From assembly GCA_003697105.1 (NCBI GenBank), contig RFFQ01000095.1, positions 16,878 through 80,877 on the forward strand: a DNA stretch of 64,000 bases. Reading direction: 5' to 3'. Of this stretch, positions 42,536 to 50,475 are shown piece after piece. The first letter of the stretch is position 1. Each line of letters opens with the position of its first letter. The position numbers and the translations under genes are program-made. This DNA is from Gemmatimonadota bacterium (lineage in GTDB: Bacteria; 4572-55; J002). The notes beneath the pieces were generated by a model. The model had not been told where the DNA came from. It saw only the letters and a program-made list of their open reading frames with translations, and did no database searches.

Positions 42536-43648
42536 ATGAATTATCGGGACCACTTTGATGTTCCCGCGGGCACGTATCTCTTGAGCCATTCGGTGGGATG
42601 CTTGCCACAGCCAACACGTGCGGCGGTACAGCATTATTTGGATCAATGGGCGACACAGGGAGGCCATGCGTGGGGTGATTGGTTGGATTGTATCAATCAC
42701 TTTACCTCAGCTTTGGCAAATATTTTGGGTGGGAATGCTTCTGATTATTGCCCGCAAGTCAATCTTTCTGCCGGTTTGACGAAATGGTTGGGCGCATTGC
42801 CGCGTCGTGCAGGGCGCACTAAAATTCTGCTAACGGAACTGGATTTTCCCTCGATGGGTTTTGTGTTGGCGCAGTTACGCCGGGAGGGGTATGAACTGGT
42901 CTATTTACCGGCGGAGCAGGGGGTGATTTCACTGGACGTGTGGCTGGAGCATCTCCAACCGGATGTCCATCTGGCATTTATCACCCATTCCCTCTCCGAA
43001 AACAGCTACCAACAACCGGTGGCAGAGATTGTAGCTCGTGCCCGTGAAGAGGAGATTTATAGTGTGGTCGATGTGGCACAATCTGCCGGAATTCTCCCGA
43101 TTGATGTGGTGCAATGGCAGGCAGACGCGGTGATCGGCTCTTGCGTCAAATGGCTTTGCGGAGGTCCGGGTGCCGGCTTTTTGTGGGTCAACCCGGCATT
43201 AATTGAGCATCTGACGCCACGCGATGTGGGGTGGTTTTCGCATTCAAACCCGTTTGAGTTTGATATTCATCACTTTGAATGGGCACATGATGCGCGGCGG
43301 TTTTGGGGTGGGACACCTTCGGTTTTGCCCTTTGTGGCGGCAACGGAAGGACTCCGCCTGTTACACTCGATTGGCGTTGAGACGCTCTACCGGCACAACC
43401 GGCAGTTGACTACCCAGTTGCGCCAGATCGCCCATGAACAGGGCGTAACGGTCAATACTCCGATGTTTCCACAGTGTGGTGGTACGGTTGTGTTGGATTT
43501 TCCGGATCGGGTTCGGGCGGCCCAAGTGTTTGACCAACATCAAATTCATGTTGACCTGCGTCCCACATTTGGCTTCCGATTTTCGCCCCATATCTATACG
43601 GATGTCGCCGACATTCAATGTTTGGCCGATATTTTCCGGCAGGTGTGA
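42536..43648 (+). CDS. kynU: Kynureninase-like PLP enzyme (aminotransferase class V fold)
   Basis: 370 residues. The fold-type I PLP pattern is clear: LLSHSVGCLPQPTRAAV at the N-terminus, VDVAQSAGILPIDV (Asp that binds the PLP pyridine nitrogen) and GSCVKWLCGGPGAGFLWV with the Schiff-base Lys205. RFWGGTPSVLPFVAATEGL and GFRFSPHIYTD match the substrate region of kynureninase. Its pairing with tryptophan 2,3-dioxygenase supports cleavage of kynurenine to anthranilate and alanine. Similarity to other class V enzymes such as isopenicillin-N epimerase-like proteins leaves some doubt about substrate, so the symbol rests partly on context. Confidence 0.75.
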   Translation: MNYRDHFDVPAGTYLLSHSVGCLPQPTRAAVQHYLDQWATQGGHAWGDWLDCINHFTSALANILGGNASDYCPQVNLSAGLTKWLGALPRRAGRTKILLTELDFPSMGFVLAQLRREGYELVYLPAEQGVISLDVWLEHLQPDVHLAFITHSLSENSYQQPVAEIVARAREEEIYSVVDVAQSAGILPIDVVQWQADAVIGSCVKWLCGGPGAGFLWVNPALIEHLTPRDVGWFSHSNPFEFDIHHFEWAHDARRFWGGTPSVLPFVAATEGLRLLHSIGVETLYRHNRQLTTQLRQIAHEQGVTVNTPMFPQCGGTVVLDFPDRVRAAQVFDQHQIHVDLRPTFGFRFSPHIYTDVADIQCLADIFRQV

Positions 43649-43715
43649 CATCCTGCCCGGGAGAGCGATTAAAGGGAAAGTGGGTGTTCGGTGTGTTTGC
43701 TGAAAGGGGGGGAGG

Positions 43716-43952
43716 TTATGCGGTTCGTTCCCACTGGTCACAGACATAGTTTTTGAGAATATCAGTTTCGGGGGATTTGCTCATGTCTGCCCGTTCGCAC
43801 TTAAATGCGGTGCGGTCCCAACGTTTGATTTTAAAAAAATGACATGTTCCACAGGATTTCGTCCGATCGGAACTGCGGCGATAGTTATTTTCAGCTTTGA
43901 ACGCCTCAAATTTTGCGATTCTTTCGGCGTCTGATTCTCGATTCCAGAACAT
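43716..43952 (-). CDS. Small four-cysteine protein, probable metal site
   Basis: 78 residues, highly charged. Four cysteines in the pattern Cys34-x2-Cys37, Cys52 and Cys71 (SCGTCHFF, FKCERADMS, NYVCDQWE) suggest a zinc ribbon-like or iron-sulfur site. The N-terminal 30 residues form a charged helix. No signal peptide is seen. I do not recognise a named family. It converges with the kynU gene and stands alone downstream of the cold-shock gene; the terminator at 44070-44101 separates it from that gene. Confidence 0.6.
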   Translation of the reverse strand: MFWNRESDAERIAKFEAFKAENNYRRSSDRTKSCGTCHFFKIKRWDRTAFKCERADMSKSPETDILKNYVCDQWERTA

Positions 43953-44069
43953 AATCTATTTTGAAGCGTATCGGGGATAAGGTCTAAAATATGGGATAGT
44001 GGGACGCTACTTTAACCGCTCTGGGACGTTATGTGTTTTCCCACCAATATCTTCCATCTGTAAAAACAC

Positions 44070-44101
44070 GAAGAACCTGATAGCACACTATCAGGTTCTT
44101 C
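44070..44101 (-). terminator. Terminator of the cold-shock gene
   Basis: A perfect 14-bp stem, gaagaacctgatag (44070-44083) with ctatcaggttcttc (44088-44101), and a 4-nt loop. On the minus strand it is followed by GTGTTTTTAC. Confidence 0.8.
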
Positions 44102-44134
44102 TATGGAAAAGAGTAGCTTGTTAGCGAAAACTAC

Positions 44135-44341
44135 TCATGAAATTGGCTGAACATTTTTGGCAACCAAGCCCTTTGGACCGTCTTCAACGTCGAACTCCAC
44201 GCGATCATTTTCGTGCAATGTCCGAAAACCATCGCCTTGGATTTCACTATAGTGGATGAAAACGTCTTTATCGCCATTGTCTTGGGTGATAAAGCCGTAG
44301 CCCTTCTTTTCATTAAACCACTTAACAACACCTGTAGCCAT
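44135..44341 (-). CDS. Cold-shock protein (CspA family)
   Basis: 68 residues from the ATG at 44341, which has a GAGG site; a longer in-frame start is not needed. [20 protein letters not shown] holds RNP1 (KGYGFI) and DVFIHYSEI is RNP2. The rest, [26 protein letters not shown], completes the OB fold. Such proteins bind single-stranded RNA and DNA and act as RNA chaperones. The transcript probably has a leader of about 165 nt, similar in length to that of E. coli cspA, where the leader mediates temperature control. A strong terminator follows. Confidence 0.95.
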   Translation of the reverse strand: MATGVVKWFNEKKGYGFITQDNGDKDVFIHYSEIQGDGFRTLHENDRVEFDVEDGPKGLVAKNVQPIS

Positions 44342-44513
44342 TACTGCTAACCTCACTAAAAAACGTTAAAACATAATATGTACAACTTGTTACGTGCTAC
44401 TCACATACTTCAGGGACATCCATCGGACTTGGTTCAAAGAACGAAATCACCTTCAGCATACTGATGCCAAAACAAGCGTACTACCAATTTATTTCCCCGA
44501 AAAAGGGTAACCG

Positions 44514-44542
44514 AAGATAGCATGTTTCCCAGTAAAGATCAA
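44514..44542 (-). promoter_or_regulatory. Probable promoter of the cold-shock gene, with long leader
   Basis: Minus strand: TTGATC (44537-44542), 17 bp, TATCTT (44514-44519). Initiation near 44508 gives a leader of about 167 nt. The 44342-44567 gap otherwise holds a small CCC-TTTTTC-GGGG hairpin near its upstream end. Confidence 0.5.
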
Positions 44543-44567
44543 GGATTATTTTACCAACGTGCCGGAT

Positions 44568-44888
44568 TTACACGTCAAAATTATCAAAATTGAACGGTGT
44601 ATCCGGTGGCTTATGCCCCGGTTTGGGTAACGAAATTTCACCGAACTGATTTTCATAGCGGTGGATGTTCTCGTGAAGGGCGTTCAAAAAGGCTTTGGCG
44701 TTCGGAGCATTCATCACGACGCGGGTACGCACTTTCCCTTTCGGTTGACCCGGAAGCATACAAACAAAATCCATTACAAATTCCGTTCCGGTATGAGAGA
44801 TGATCGCCAGATTCGCATAAATGCCCTCGGCGGTTTCGGGGGTAAGTTCAATGTTGATCTGCTGTTTTTTAGGGGGTTGTTGTGCCAT
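44568..44888 (-). CDS. DUF3467 protein
   Basis: 106 residues from the ATG at 44888 (GAGG site five bases upstream). INIELTPETAEGIYANLAIISHTGTEFVMDF and VRTRVVMNAPNAKAFLNALHENIHRYENQFGEI are the DUF3467 pattern, found in many bacteria and archaea with no defined function. A Gln/Lys/Pro-rich N-terminus (AQQPPKKQQ) and an acidic/aromatic tail flank it. It lies 49 bp after the truncated glycerate kinase, probably in the same transcript. Confidence 0.85.
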   Translation of the reverse strand: MAQQPPKKQQINIELTPETAEGIYANLAIISHTGTEFVMDFVCMLPGQPKGKVRTRVVMNAPNAKAFLNALHENIHRYENQFGEISLPKPGHKPPDTPFNFDNFDV

Positions 44889-44937
44889 TATATCCTCGTT
44901 TCTAGGGGAGATGGGCGCTGATGACCGGCAGTGGCAA

Positions 44938-45846
44938 TTAATTGACAATCAATATATGGAGATCACCGACATTGGTATGGGTAGCACCGGTTTTCAGCAA
45001 AAAACCTGTTTGTTGGAAAAAGCGATAACTGTCGTTGTTCCGTAGATAATGGCTTGGATTTAGGTTTAAGGCAAGGCTTTTTTCCAGCACCGGTTGCGCC
45101 GCAAATGCGCCGGCGGCATCAGTTAGCCCATCGATGCCATCCGTTGCGGCAGAAAGGAAGTATATCCCATCATTGCCGTGAGGTGTTTGGCGGAGTTCAT
45201 TTACAAATGATAACGCCAGTTCCTGATTTCGCCCACCTTTACCGTGACCCCGCAACGTCACGGTCGTTTCGCCCCCGGCAATCACGCACGCGGGCTTCGG
45301 GATGGGGTGGTCATGTTGTTGGATTTCCCGCGCAATCCCCACAAACATTTTGGCGACTTCTCGTGCTTCTCCGGTAATCTGTGAGGAAAGAATCAAGGTG
45401 TGATACCCCAATTGTTTTGCCTGTTCTGCGGCAGCGACAACACTTTGATGGTTTGACCCGAGCAAAAGATTGTGCGTCGCCTTAAATATAGGATTATCCG
45501 CCGTAGGGGTTTCGGGAAGATGCCCTGCCGCACCCTCCCGCAAAACCGAAATGACCGTTGGTGGCAGTTGATCGAGAACATCGTAGTATTGCAAAATCTG
45601 AAGTGCTTCTTCAAATGTGCTTTCATCAGGAACCGTCATCCCAGAAGCGATTGTCTCCAGTTGATCGCCCACCACATCGGAAAGAATCAGGTTGATCGAG
45701 GTCGCCGGGTAGAGCCATTGGGCCAATTGACCCCCTTTAATCTGGGAAAGATGCTTGCGCACACAGTTCAGTTCATGAATCGTCGCACCACATGCCAGTA
45801 ACGTTCGGGTAACCGCTTGAAGATCGGCAAGCGTGAGCGTGGGCAT
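44938..45846 (-). CDS. Glycerate 2-kinase (MOFRL family), N-terminal third missing
   Basis: 302 residues from the ATG at 45846, which has a GGAGG site. LTLADLQAVTRTLLACGATIHELNCVRKHLSQIKGGQLAQ corresponds to about residue 130 of full-length enzymes such as that of Thermotoga (about 420 residues). Everything before, including the SGGGSAL nucleotide-binding loop, is absent. The remaining part is well conserved: NLILSDVVGDQLETIASGMTVPD, VIAGGETTVTLRGHGKGGRNQELAL and the MOFRL end with AATDGIDGLTDAAGAFA and NNDSYRFFQQTG. Full-length enzymes phosphorylate D-glycerate to 2-phosphoglycerate. Upstream, after 16 bp, is the acyl-CoA synthetase gene, so the missing part is not next door. The product is probably inactive or has another role. 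Confidence 0.85.
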   Translation of the reverse strand: MPTLTLADLQAVTRTLLACGATIHELNCVRKHLSQIKGGQLAQWLYPATSINLILSDVVGDQLETIASGMTVPDESTFEEALQILQYYDVLDQLPPTVISVLREGAAGHLPETPTADNPIFKATHNLLLGSNHQSVVAAAEQAKQLGYHTLILSSQITGEAREVAKMFVGIAREIQQHDHPIPKPACVIAGGETTVTLRGHGKGGRNQELALSFVNELRQTPHGNDGIYFLSAATDGIDGLTDAAGAFAAQPVLEKSLALNLNPSHYLRNNDSYRFFQQTGFLLKTGATHTNVGDLHILIVN

Positions 45847-45862
45847 GATTCCTCCGAGAGTA

Positions 45863-47920
45863 TCATTTTTCCACATGAATGCGTGCATCAACGGCGATAA
45901 CCTGTTCACCGGTGCCAAGCAACGGATTTATATCCAGTTCGGTGATCTCTGGAGCTACTTGTAACAATGCGGAGAGATGCACAATGACCTCTGCGAACCG
46001 GTCTTCATCAATGCCACGTTGTCCCCGGACCCCTTGAATCAATTTGTAACCTTTTAACCGGCGGATCATTTCGTGTGCTTCTGGCATACCCAGTGGTGCT
46101 AAACCGGCCATGACATCTTTCCATACTTCGATGTAAATCCCGCCTAAGCCGCACAAAATCAGGTGTCCAAAAGGGGGTTCTTTTTTCGCACCGGCGAACA
46201 ATTCCATGCCGGTGAGCATCGGTTGGATCAGTACCGCCGTTGCCCCGTTAATACGCATCAATCGATCAAATTGGGAGATGACCCCAGCACGATTGGTTAC
46301 ATTGAGCGCAATACCGCCTACATCGGATTTATGCACGGGTCCGACCACCTTCATCACCACCGGAAAGCCGAAGGTTTCCGCCTGTTCAAGCGCGTCTTCA
46401 ATGCGGTTCACCACCGCTTCCCTCACGCGGGGAATACCGGCGGCATCCAATAGCCCTTGCACTTCCGCGGGCGGTAAATAACCGGATTTTGCTCTCTCGA
46501 TAATTGCCCGAATTGTTGCCGTATCGATGTCCGGTAATTGGGGTGAACCTATTGCCGGTGCAGGGGTGTGGTACACTTTTGCCAGCGCTCGCCCCAAGGC
46601 GACCTCATCCGGGCAGTTGACCCGTCCCAAACTCAGGAAATACTCCACCTCTTTTGCCGCGGTCACAATAGAAGGCAGTACGGGATAAATCGGTTTTTGG
46701 CAACAATTCATTTTATCATTAAGAACCGTGTACACCTCGGTGATGTCGAACAGACCGGGTGTGCCAAAGATGACCACCATCGCATCAATGTTAGCAAATT
46801 TTTGGTCAACATAATCGATGATAGTTCCCAGTTGTTCCGCGGTGCCGGTAGCCAAAAAATCGATGGGATTTCCCACCGCCGAGCCGGGATAAAGCTTGGT
46901 AAGCAGTTCGTCTGCCGCTTCACCGGTAATCGGAGGGACGTTCAACCCCCCTTCAGAGAGGGCGTCCGCCAGCATAACCCCGGGACCACCGGCGTGGGTG
47001 ATGATGGCAATGTTCTTTCCGGTTAGTGGTTTATAGCAAAAAATTCCGGCAACCGTGATCAGTTCTTCCCGGCTATGGCAGCGCACAATACCGGCTTTAC
47101 GGAAAAGGGCTTCTGTGGCGGTGTCGGAGCTTGCCAGTGCGCCTGTATGGGAGGATGCCGCCCGTATCCCCGCTTCAGATGCTCCCGCTTTAAGCCCTAC
47201 AATCCGGCATCCCTTCCGAATTAAACTGGAGGCATGTTTTAACAGCTGATCCGGTTTATCAATTTTTTCCAAATAAATCATTTTCACGCGGGAGCTGGTT
47301 TCCGGATCGAAATGTTCATCCCAATATTGAAGCACATCTTCTACGCCGATGTGGGCACTGTTGCCCACCGACCACATGCTTGAAAATGTCAATCCCCGCG
47401 GAATTCCGGCTTCCATGATGAATGCCGCCGTTGCGCCCGAGCCGCTGACAAAATCGACACCCTCCGGCGCAAGTTTCGGAATTGGTCCCCCGAAGGTACC
47501 ATGATAATGCGTGGTGAGCACACCCATGCAGTTGGGTCCAATCAGTGCCCCACCAGCGTTGCGAACAATATCCACCAGTTGATTTTCCAAAGCGCGACCG
47601 GCCGCATTGACTTCACTGAATCCCGCCGACAAAACAATAAAGCCTTTTGTGTTTTTTTCCTGTGCAAGACATGTTACGGTAGGCACAACAAACTTCGCTG
47701 GTATCGAAATAATTGCGAGATCGACCGCCGGTAAGTCTTGTAGATTCTGGGTGCATGGAATGCCTTGCACCTCCGTTTCTTTGGGATTGACCACGTATAA
47801 TTGACCTTGAAAATGTCCCTCAATAAGATTTTTAAGCACCTTACCACCCGGTTTTGTCACATCATTAGAGCCGCCGACGACGACGATACTTTGGGGATGG
47901 ATAAGCTCCTGAACTAACAT
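45863..47920 (-). CDS. Acetate/acyl-CoA ligase (ADP-forming), fused alpha-beta form
   Basis: 685 residues. The order of domains is CoA-binding Rossmann (SIVVVGGSNDVTKPGGKVLKNL, LAIISIPAKFV, GPNCMGV), succinyl-CoA-ligase-like (FVSGSGATAAFIMEAGIPRGLTFSSMWSVGNSAHIGVEDVLQYW; SSHTGALASSD with the expected phosphohistidine) and an ATP-grasp_5 domain (FPVVMKVVGPVHKSDVGGIALNV; ELDINPLLG at the end). The enzyme converts acyl-CoA, ADP and phosphate to acid, CoA and ATP, usually acetyl-CoA, giving substrate-level phosphorylation in fermenting bacteria and archaea. It leads a transcript with the truncated glycerate kinase and DUF3467. Confidence 0.92.
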   Translation of the reverse strand: MLVQELIHPQSIVVVGGSNDVTKPGGKVLKNLIEGHFQGQLYVVNPKETEVQGIPCTQNLQDLPAVDLAIISIPAKFVVPTVTCLAQEKNTKGFIVLSAGFSEVNAAGRALENQLVDIVRNAGGALIGPNCMGVLTTHYHGTFGGPIPKLAPEGVDFVSGSGATAAFIMEAGIPRGLTFSSMWSVGNSAHIGVEDVLQYWDEHFDPETSSRVKMIYLEKIDKPDQLLKHASSLIRKGCRIVGLKAGASEAGIRAASSHTGALASSDTATEALFRKAGIVRCHSREELITVAGIFCYKPLTGKNIAIITHAGGPGVMLADALSEGGLNVPPITGEAADELLTKLYPGSAVGNPIDFLATGTAEQLGTIIDYVDQKFANIDAMVVIFGTPGLFDITEVYTVLNDKMNCCQKPIYPVLPSIVTAAKEVEYFLSLGRVNCPDEVALGRALAKVYHTPAPAIGSPQLPDIDTATIRAIIERAKSGYLPPAEVQGLLDAAGIPRVREAVVNRIEDALEQAETFGFPVVMKVVGPVHKSDVGGIALNVTNRAGVISQFDRLMRINGATAVLIQPMLTGMELFAGAKKEPPFGHLILCGLGGIYIEVWKDVMAGLAPLGMPEAHEMIRRLKGYKLIQGVRGQRGIDEDRFAEVIVHLSALLQVAPEITELDINPLLGTGEQVIAVDARIHVEK

Positions 47921-48030
47921 AATTGCTCCTTATAGTCCTTTCGATTGAAATCGGTTCACCACGTTATCTGATATGCGGTTTTGGTCTGTTATTAAAATGT
48001 AACGGATTGAATATGAAATTATTATGCTGG

Positions 48031-48044
48031 ATATACCGGTATAT
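48031..48044. promoter_or_regulatory. Perfect 14-bp palindrome upstream of the acyl-CoA synthetase gene
   Basis: atataccggtatat lies about 110 bp upstream of the 47920 start codon, in an A/T-rich part of the 261-bp gap. The symmetry and place suggest an operator for a dimeric regulator, but no regulator gene is adjacent and the site occurs only once here. An imperfect G/C-rich hairpin at 48134-48163 may end the GYD transcript. Confidence 0.3.
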
Positions 48045-48181
48045 TTTTTATATTTTTTTGAAGGTTTTCTCCACCGAACATCTCATGACCTTTTCGCCAC
48101 GGATCCGGACTGGAGTGAGGGTAGGGTGACGTTACCCGCCAGAGCGATGTTTCTCCGGCGGGCGAAATGCGGTTGCCGGTA

Positions 48182-48484
48182 CTATTCCAATAGTTCCCGT
48201 ACATCTTGGATATAGTCCGGGTAGGGGATAAGAGTCCAACTCTCGGCTTTTTGGGCACCCAAAGACATGGAAATCATGGAGACTTTGGCGGCGGTTTTTT
48301 CATCGGGTGCTTCATACAGACTCACAAAGTCATAGGGTCCTAGCACAAAATAATGGCTCAAAAATTTTACCTTGGGGCACTTTTTCTCCACCGCACTTTT
48401 CCAGCAGTGGGCATTTTTCTCCACTTTGCTCAAATCGCTCATACTTTCGGGCGAGAGCTTCGTGAGTAACATGTAAATAGCCAT
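48182..48484 (-). CDS. GYD-domain protein
   Basis: 100 residues from the ATG at 48484, which has an AAGGAGG site; the longer frame upstream is an artefact. AIYMLLTKLSPESM, VKFLSHYFVLGPYDFVSLYEAPDEKTAAKVSMISMSLG and the WTLIPYPD ending are the GYD pattern, a ferredoxin-like dimeric alpha/beta barrel fold of unknown function found in many bacteria; the G-P-Y-D here stands for the name-giving G-x-Y-D. It is cytoplasmic. It is the last gene after cysteine desulfurase and the ferric-reductase-like gene. Confidence 0.82.
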   Translation of the reverse strand: MAIYMLLTKLSPESMSDLSKVEKNAHCWKSAVEKKCPKVKFLSHYFVLGPYDFVSLYEAPDEKTAAKVSMISMSLGAQKAESWTLIPYPDYIQDVRELLE

Positions 48485-48581
48485 GACGAACCTCCTTTGA
48501 TGGAATGAACGCAAAACCCGGTATTGTTGGTACGGTACCAACGTCTTTGCCATTAAAACATAAACCGACCGATAAGTCAAC

Positions 48582-49235
48582 TTATTTCTCCGGGCAATTT
48601 TTCCGATTCCACCAGAAGCGCAAAAAAAACATTCCACTGATGGTAAAGGCACTGATAAGCGAAATGGGAGGTAATTTGCCAGGCCAATGCGCGATCCCAA
48701 TCCAGCCCGACAGACCCATGATCGTCACATGGATAAGGGTAAGAAGCAACCCCCACAAACTGAGACGCTGCCATTGTTTCCACTGCGCGGTTGTCAAGCG
48801 GTCTTGAATCGAGGGTAGTGACGTAAGGGCGACAAGTGCCAGCAGAAAAAATCCCAGAAGACCGCTCAATAACATCCACTCACTGGATGCGCTAAACGGA
48901 GGATAGTTTCCGGCTTCAAAAAATTGAGGGTAGTATGCGGGTTTCAGCAGAATTATCGAGATGATGAGGTGCAGTACGGTCAAAGCGAAACCATTAAACG
49001 CCAAGGACTTGCGGATGTGGCGGGTAGATTCTGACACCACGTGCTGGCCGGTAAACGGACGAGCTAACAAGGCGCCACACAGCAACATCACTGCTGTCCA
49101 CGAAATTGATTTGTTGAGCGTGTATAGCGGGAAATGCGACCATTCCACCCCTTTAAATATATGATAGCGTAGAACGGCATAAACGGTCGTCAATAACAGA
49201 AGTCCGCCGGTGATGCGGTACGGGGTGCGGGTCAT
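48582..49235 (-). CDS. Ferric-reductase-like transmembrane protein (MsrQ/FRD family)
   Basis: 217 residues with six membrane helices. Conserved His residues lie in helices in the SLAFNGFALTVLHLIISIILL and WQRLSLWGLLLTLIHVTIMG segments, the usual paired haem ligands of the ferric reductase-like fold. There is no NAD(P)H- or FAD-binding cytoplasmic domain, so it resembles MsrQ/YedZ-type haem membrane subunits. The start ATG overlaps the stop of the cysteine desulfurase gene by four bases (ATGA), indicating coupling. A role in electron transfer across the membrane is inferred. Confidence 0.72.
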   Translation of the reverse strand: MTRTPYRITGGLLLLTTVYAVLRYHIFKGVEWSHFPLYTLNKSISWTAVMLLCGALLARPFTGQHVVSESTRHIRKSLAFNGFALTVLHLIISIILLKPAYYPQFFEAGNYPPFSASSEWMLLSGLLGFFLLALVALTSLPSIQDRLTTAQWKQWQRLSLWGLLLTLIHVTIMGLSGWIGIAHWPGKLPPISLISAFTISGMFFLRFWWNRKNCPEK

Positions 49236-50359
49236 TGGAGGGATGGTATTACCGATTTAAGGTGTGCCAATGCGTGTTCGATTTCGTGCCGGGTGGTGAA
49301 TCGACCCATAGAAAAGCGAATTGTACCTAAGGCATATTCCTGAGGGACACCCATCGCGGCTAACGTCCCGGAAATGTGGATGTTATCTGCATGACAAGCC
49401 GCTCCGGCAGATGCGGCGACCCCCTCCAATCGGGCTAAAATCTCTTGGGCAATGCACTGCTTAAAACTGACCGAACTTGTGTTCGGCAATCGCTGTTCCG
49501 GGTGACCATTGACGCGAATTTGATCACCAAAATACTGTTGAAGATCATGCTCAAAATAATCACGTAATTCACGCAAATGAGTTTGGGATTCGGGTAAGTG
49601 TTGCCGTGCCAACAGGCAGGCGTGCCCGAAGCCCACAATATGGATCACATTTTCCGTACCTGCCCGCCGGTTACCCTCGTGGGATGCCCCGTGGATTAGC
49701 TTTTCCGGCGTGATACCGGATCGGATATACAACGCACCAATACCTTTAGGGGCGTAAAGTTTGTGTCCGGCAACGGAGAGCAGGTCAACCCCTAAATCCG
49801 TCACATGAACCGGGATTTTTCCGGTGGACTGGGCGGCATCTGTGTGGATAATAACCCCGTGTTGATGCGCAATTTCGGCAATTTCCCGTATCGGTTGAAC
49901 CGTCCCGACCTCATTATTCGCGTGCATAATGCTGATCAACGTGGTCTCCGGACGGATCGCCTGCTCCACCTGATTTGGATCGACCTGCCCGAACTCATTT
50001 ACGGGTAAGTAGGTGACCTCGAACCCATCCGATTCCAGATACCGGCAGACTTCCATCACTGCCGGATGTTCTATCTGTGAGGTTATGATATGGTTGCCGC
50101 GTTTGTGATGTGCCCACGCGATACCCTTGATGGCGTAATTATTGGACTCTGAGCCGCCGCTGGTGAATACTATCTCATCCGGTTGGCAATTGAGCAATGC
50201 CGCCACGTGTTGGCGCGCATGTTCCACTGCGGTTTTGGTCGTTTTACCAAATTGATGCGGGCTGGAAGGATTTCCGAAATGCTCGTGGATAAAGGGGAGC
50301 ATTGCCGCAGCAACTTCCGGATCAATGGGTGTGGTGGCGTTGTAGTCAAGGTAGATCAT
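49232..50359 (-). CDS. Cysteine desulfurase (NifS/IscS family)
   Basis: 375 residues. MIYLDYNATTPIDPEVAAAMLPF at the start, GGSESNNYAIKG, HTDAAQSTGKIPV, and VAGHKLYAPKGIGALYI with the Schiff-base Lys identify a class V PLP enzyme of the NifS/IscS group. The loop GVAASAGAACHADNIHISG contains the active-site Cys with a short loop, closer to NifS/IscS than SufS. The enzyme takes sulfur from cysteine for Fe-S clusters, tRNA thiolation or cofactors. No scaffold gene (iscU/nifU) is adjacent, so its target is unknown. It is coupled to a haem membrane protein gene. Confidence 0.93.
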   Translation of the reverse strand: MIYLDYNATTPIDPEVAAAMLPFIHEHFGNPSSPHQFGKTTKTAVEHARQHVAALLNCQPDEIVFTSGGSESNNYAIKGIAWAHHKRGNHIITSQIEHPAVMEVCRYLESDGFEVTYLPVNEFGQVDPNQVEQAIRPETTLISIMHANNEVGTVQPIREIAEIAHQHGVIIHTDAAQSTGKIPVHVTDLGVDLLSVAGHKLYAPKGIGALYIRSGITPEKLIHGASHEGNRRAGTENVIHIVGFGHACLLARQHLPESQTHLRELRDYFEHDLQQYFGDQIRVNGHPEQRLPNTSSVSFKQCIAQEILARLEGVAASAGAACHADNIHISGTLAAMGVPQEYALGTIRFSMGRFTTRHEIEHALAHLKSVIPSLQ

Positions 50360-50429
50360 GATTTATTTGCTTTATGGGATCACGTCCTGTGCAATCTTCC
50401 CGGTTGGGGGTCTCCCTTACAAAAACGGA

Positions 50430-50460
50430 GAGGTGTCATATTATGGCAACATGACACCTC
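50430..50460 (-). terminator. Terminator of the serine operon
   Basis: gaggtgtcat (50430-50439) pairs with atgacacctc (50451-50460) around an 11-nt loop. On the minus strand it is followed by TCCGTTTTTG, 16 bp after the serC stop. Confidence 0.8.
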
Positions 50461-50475
50461 TAACCTACAGGTAGA

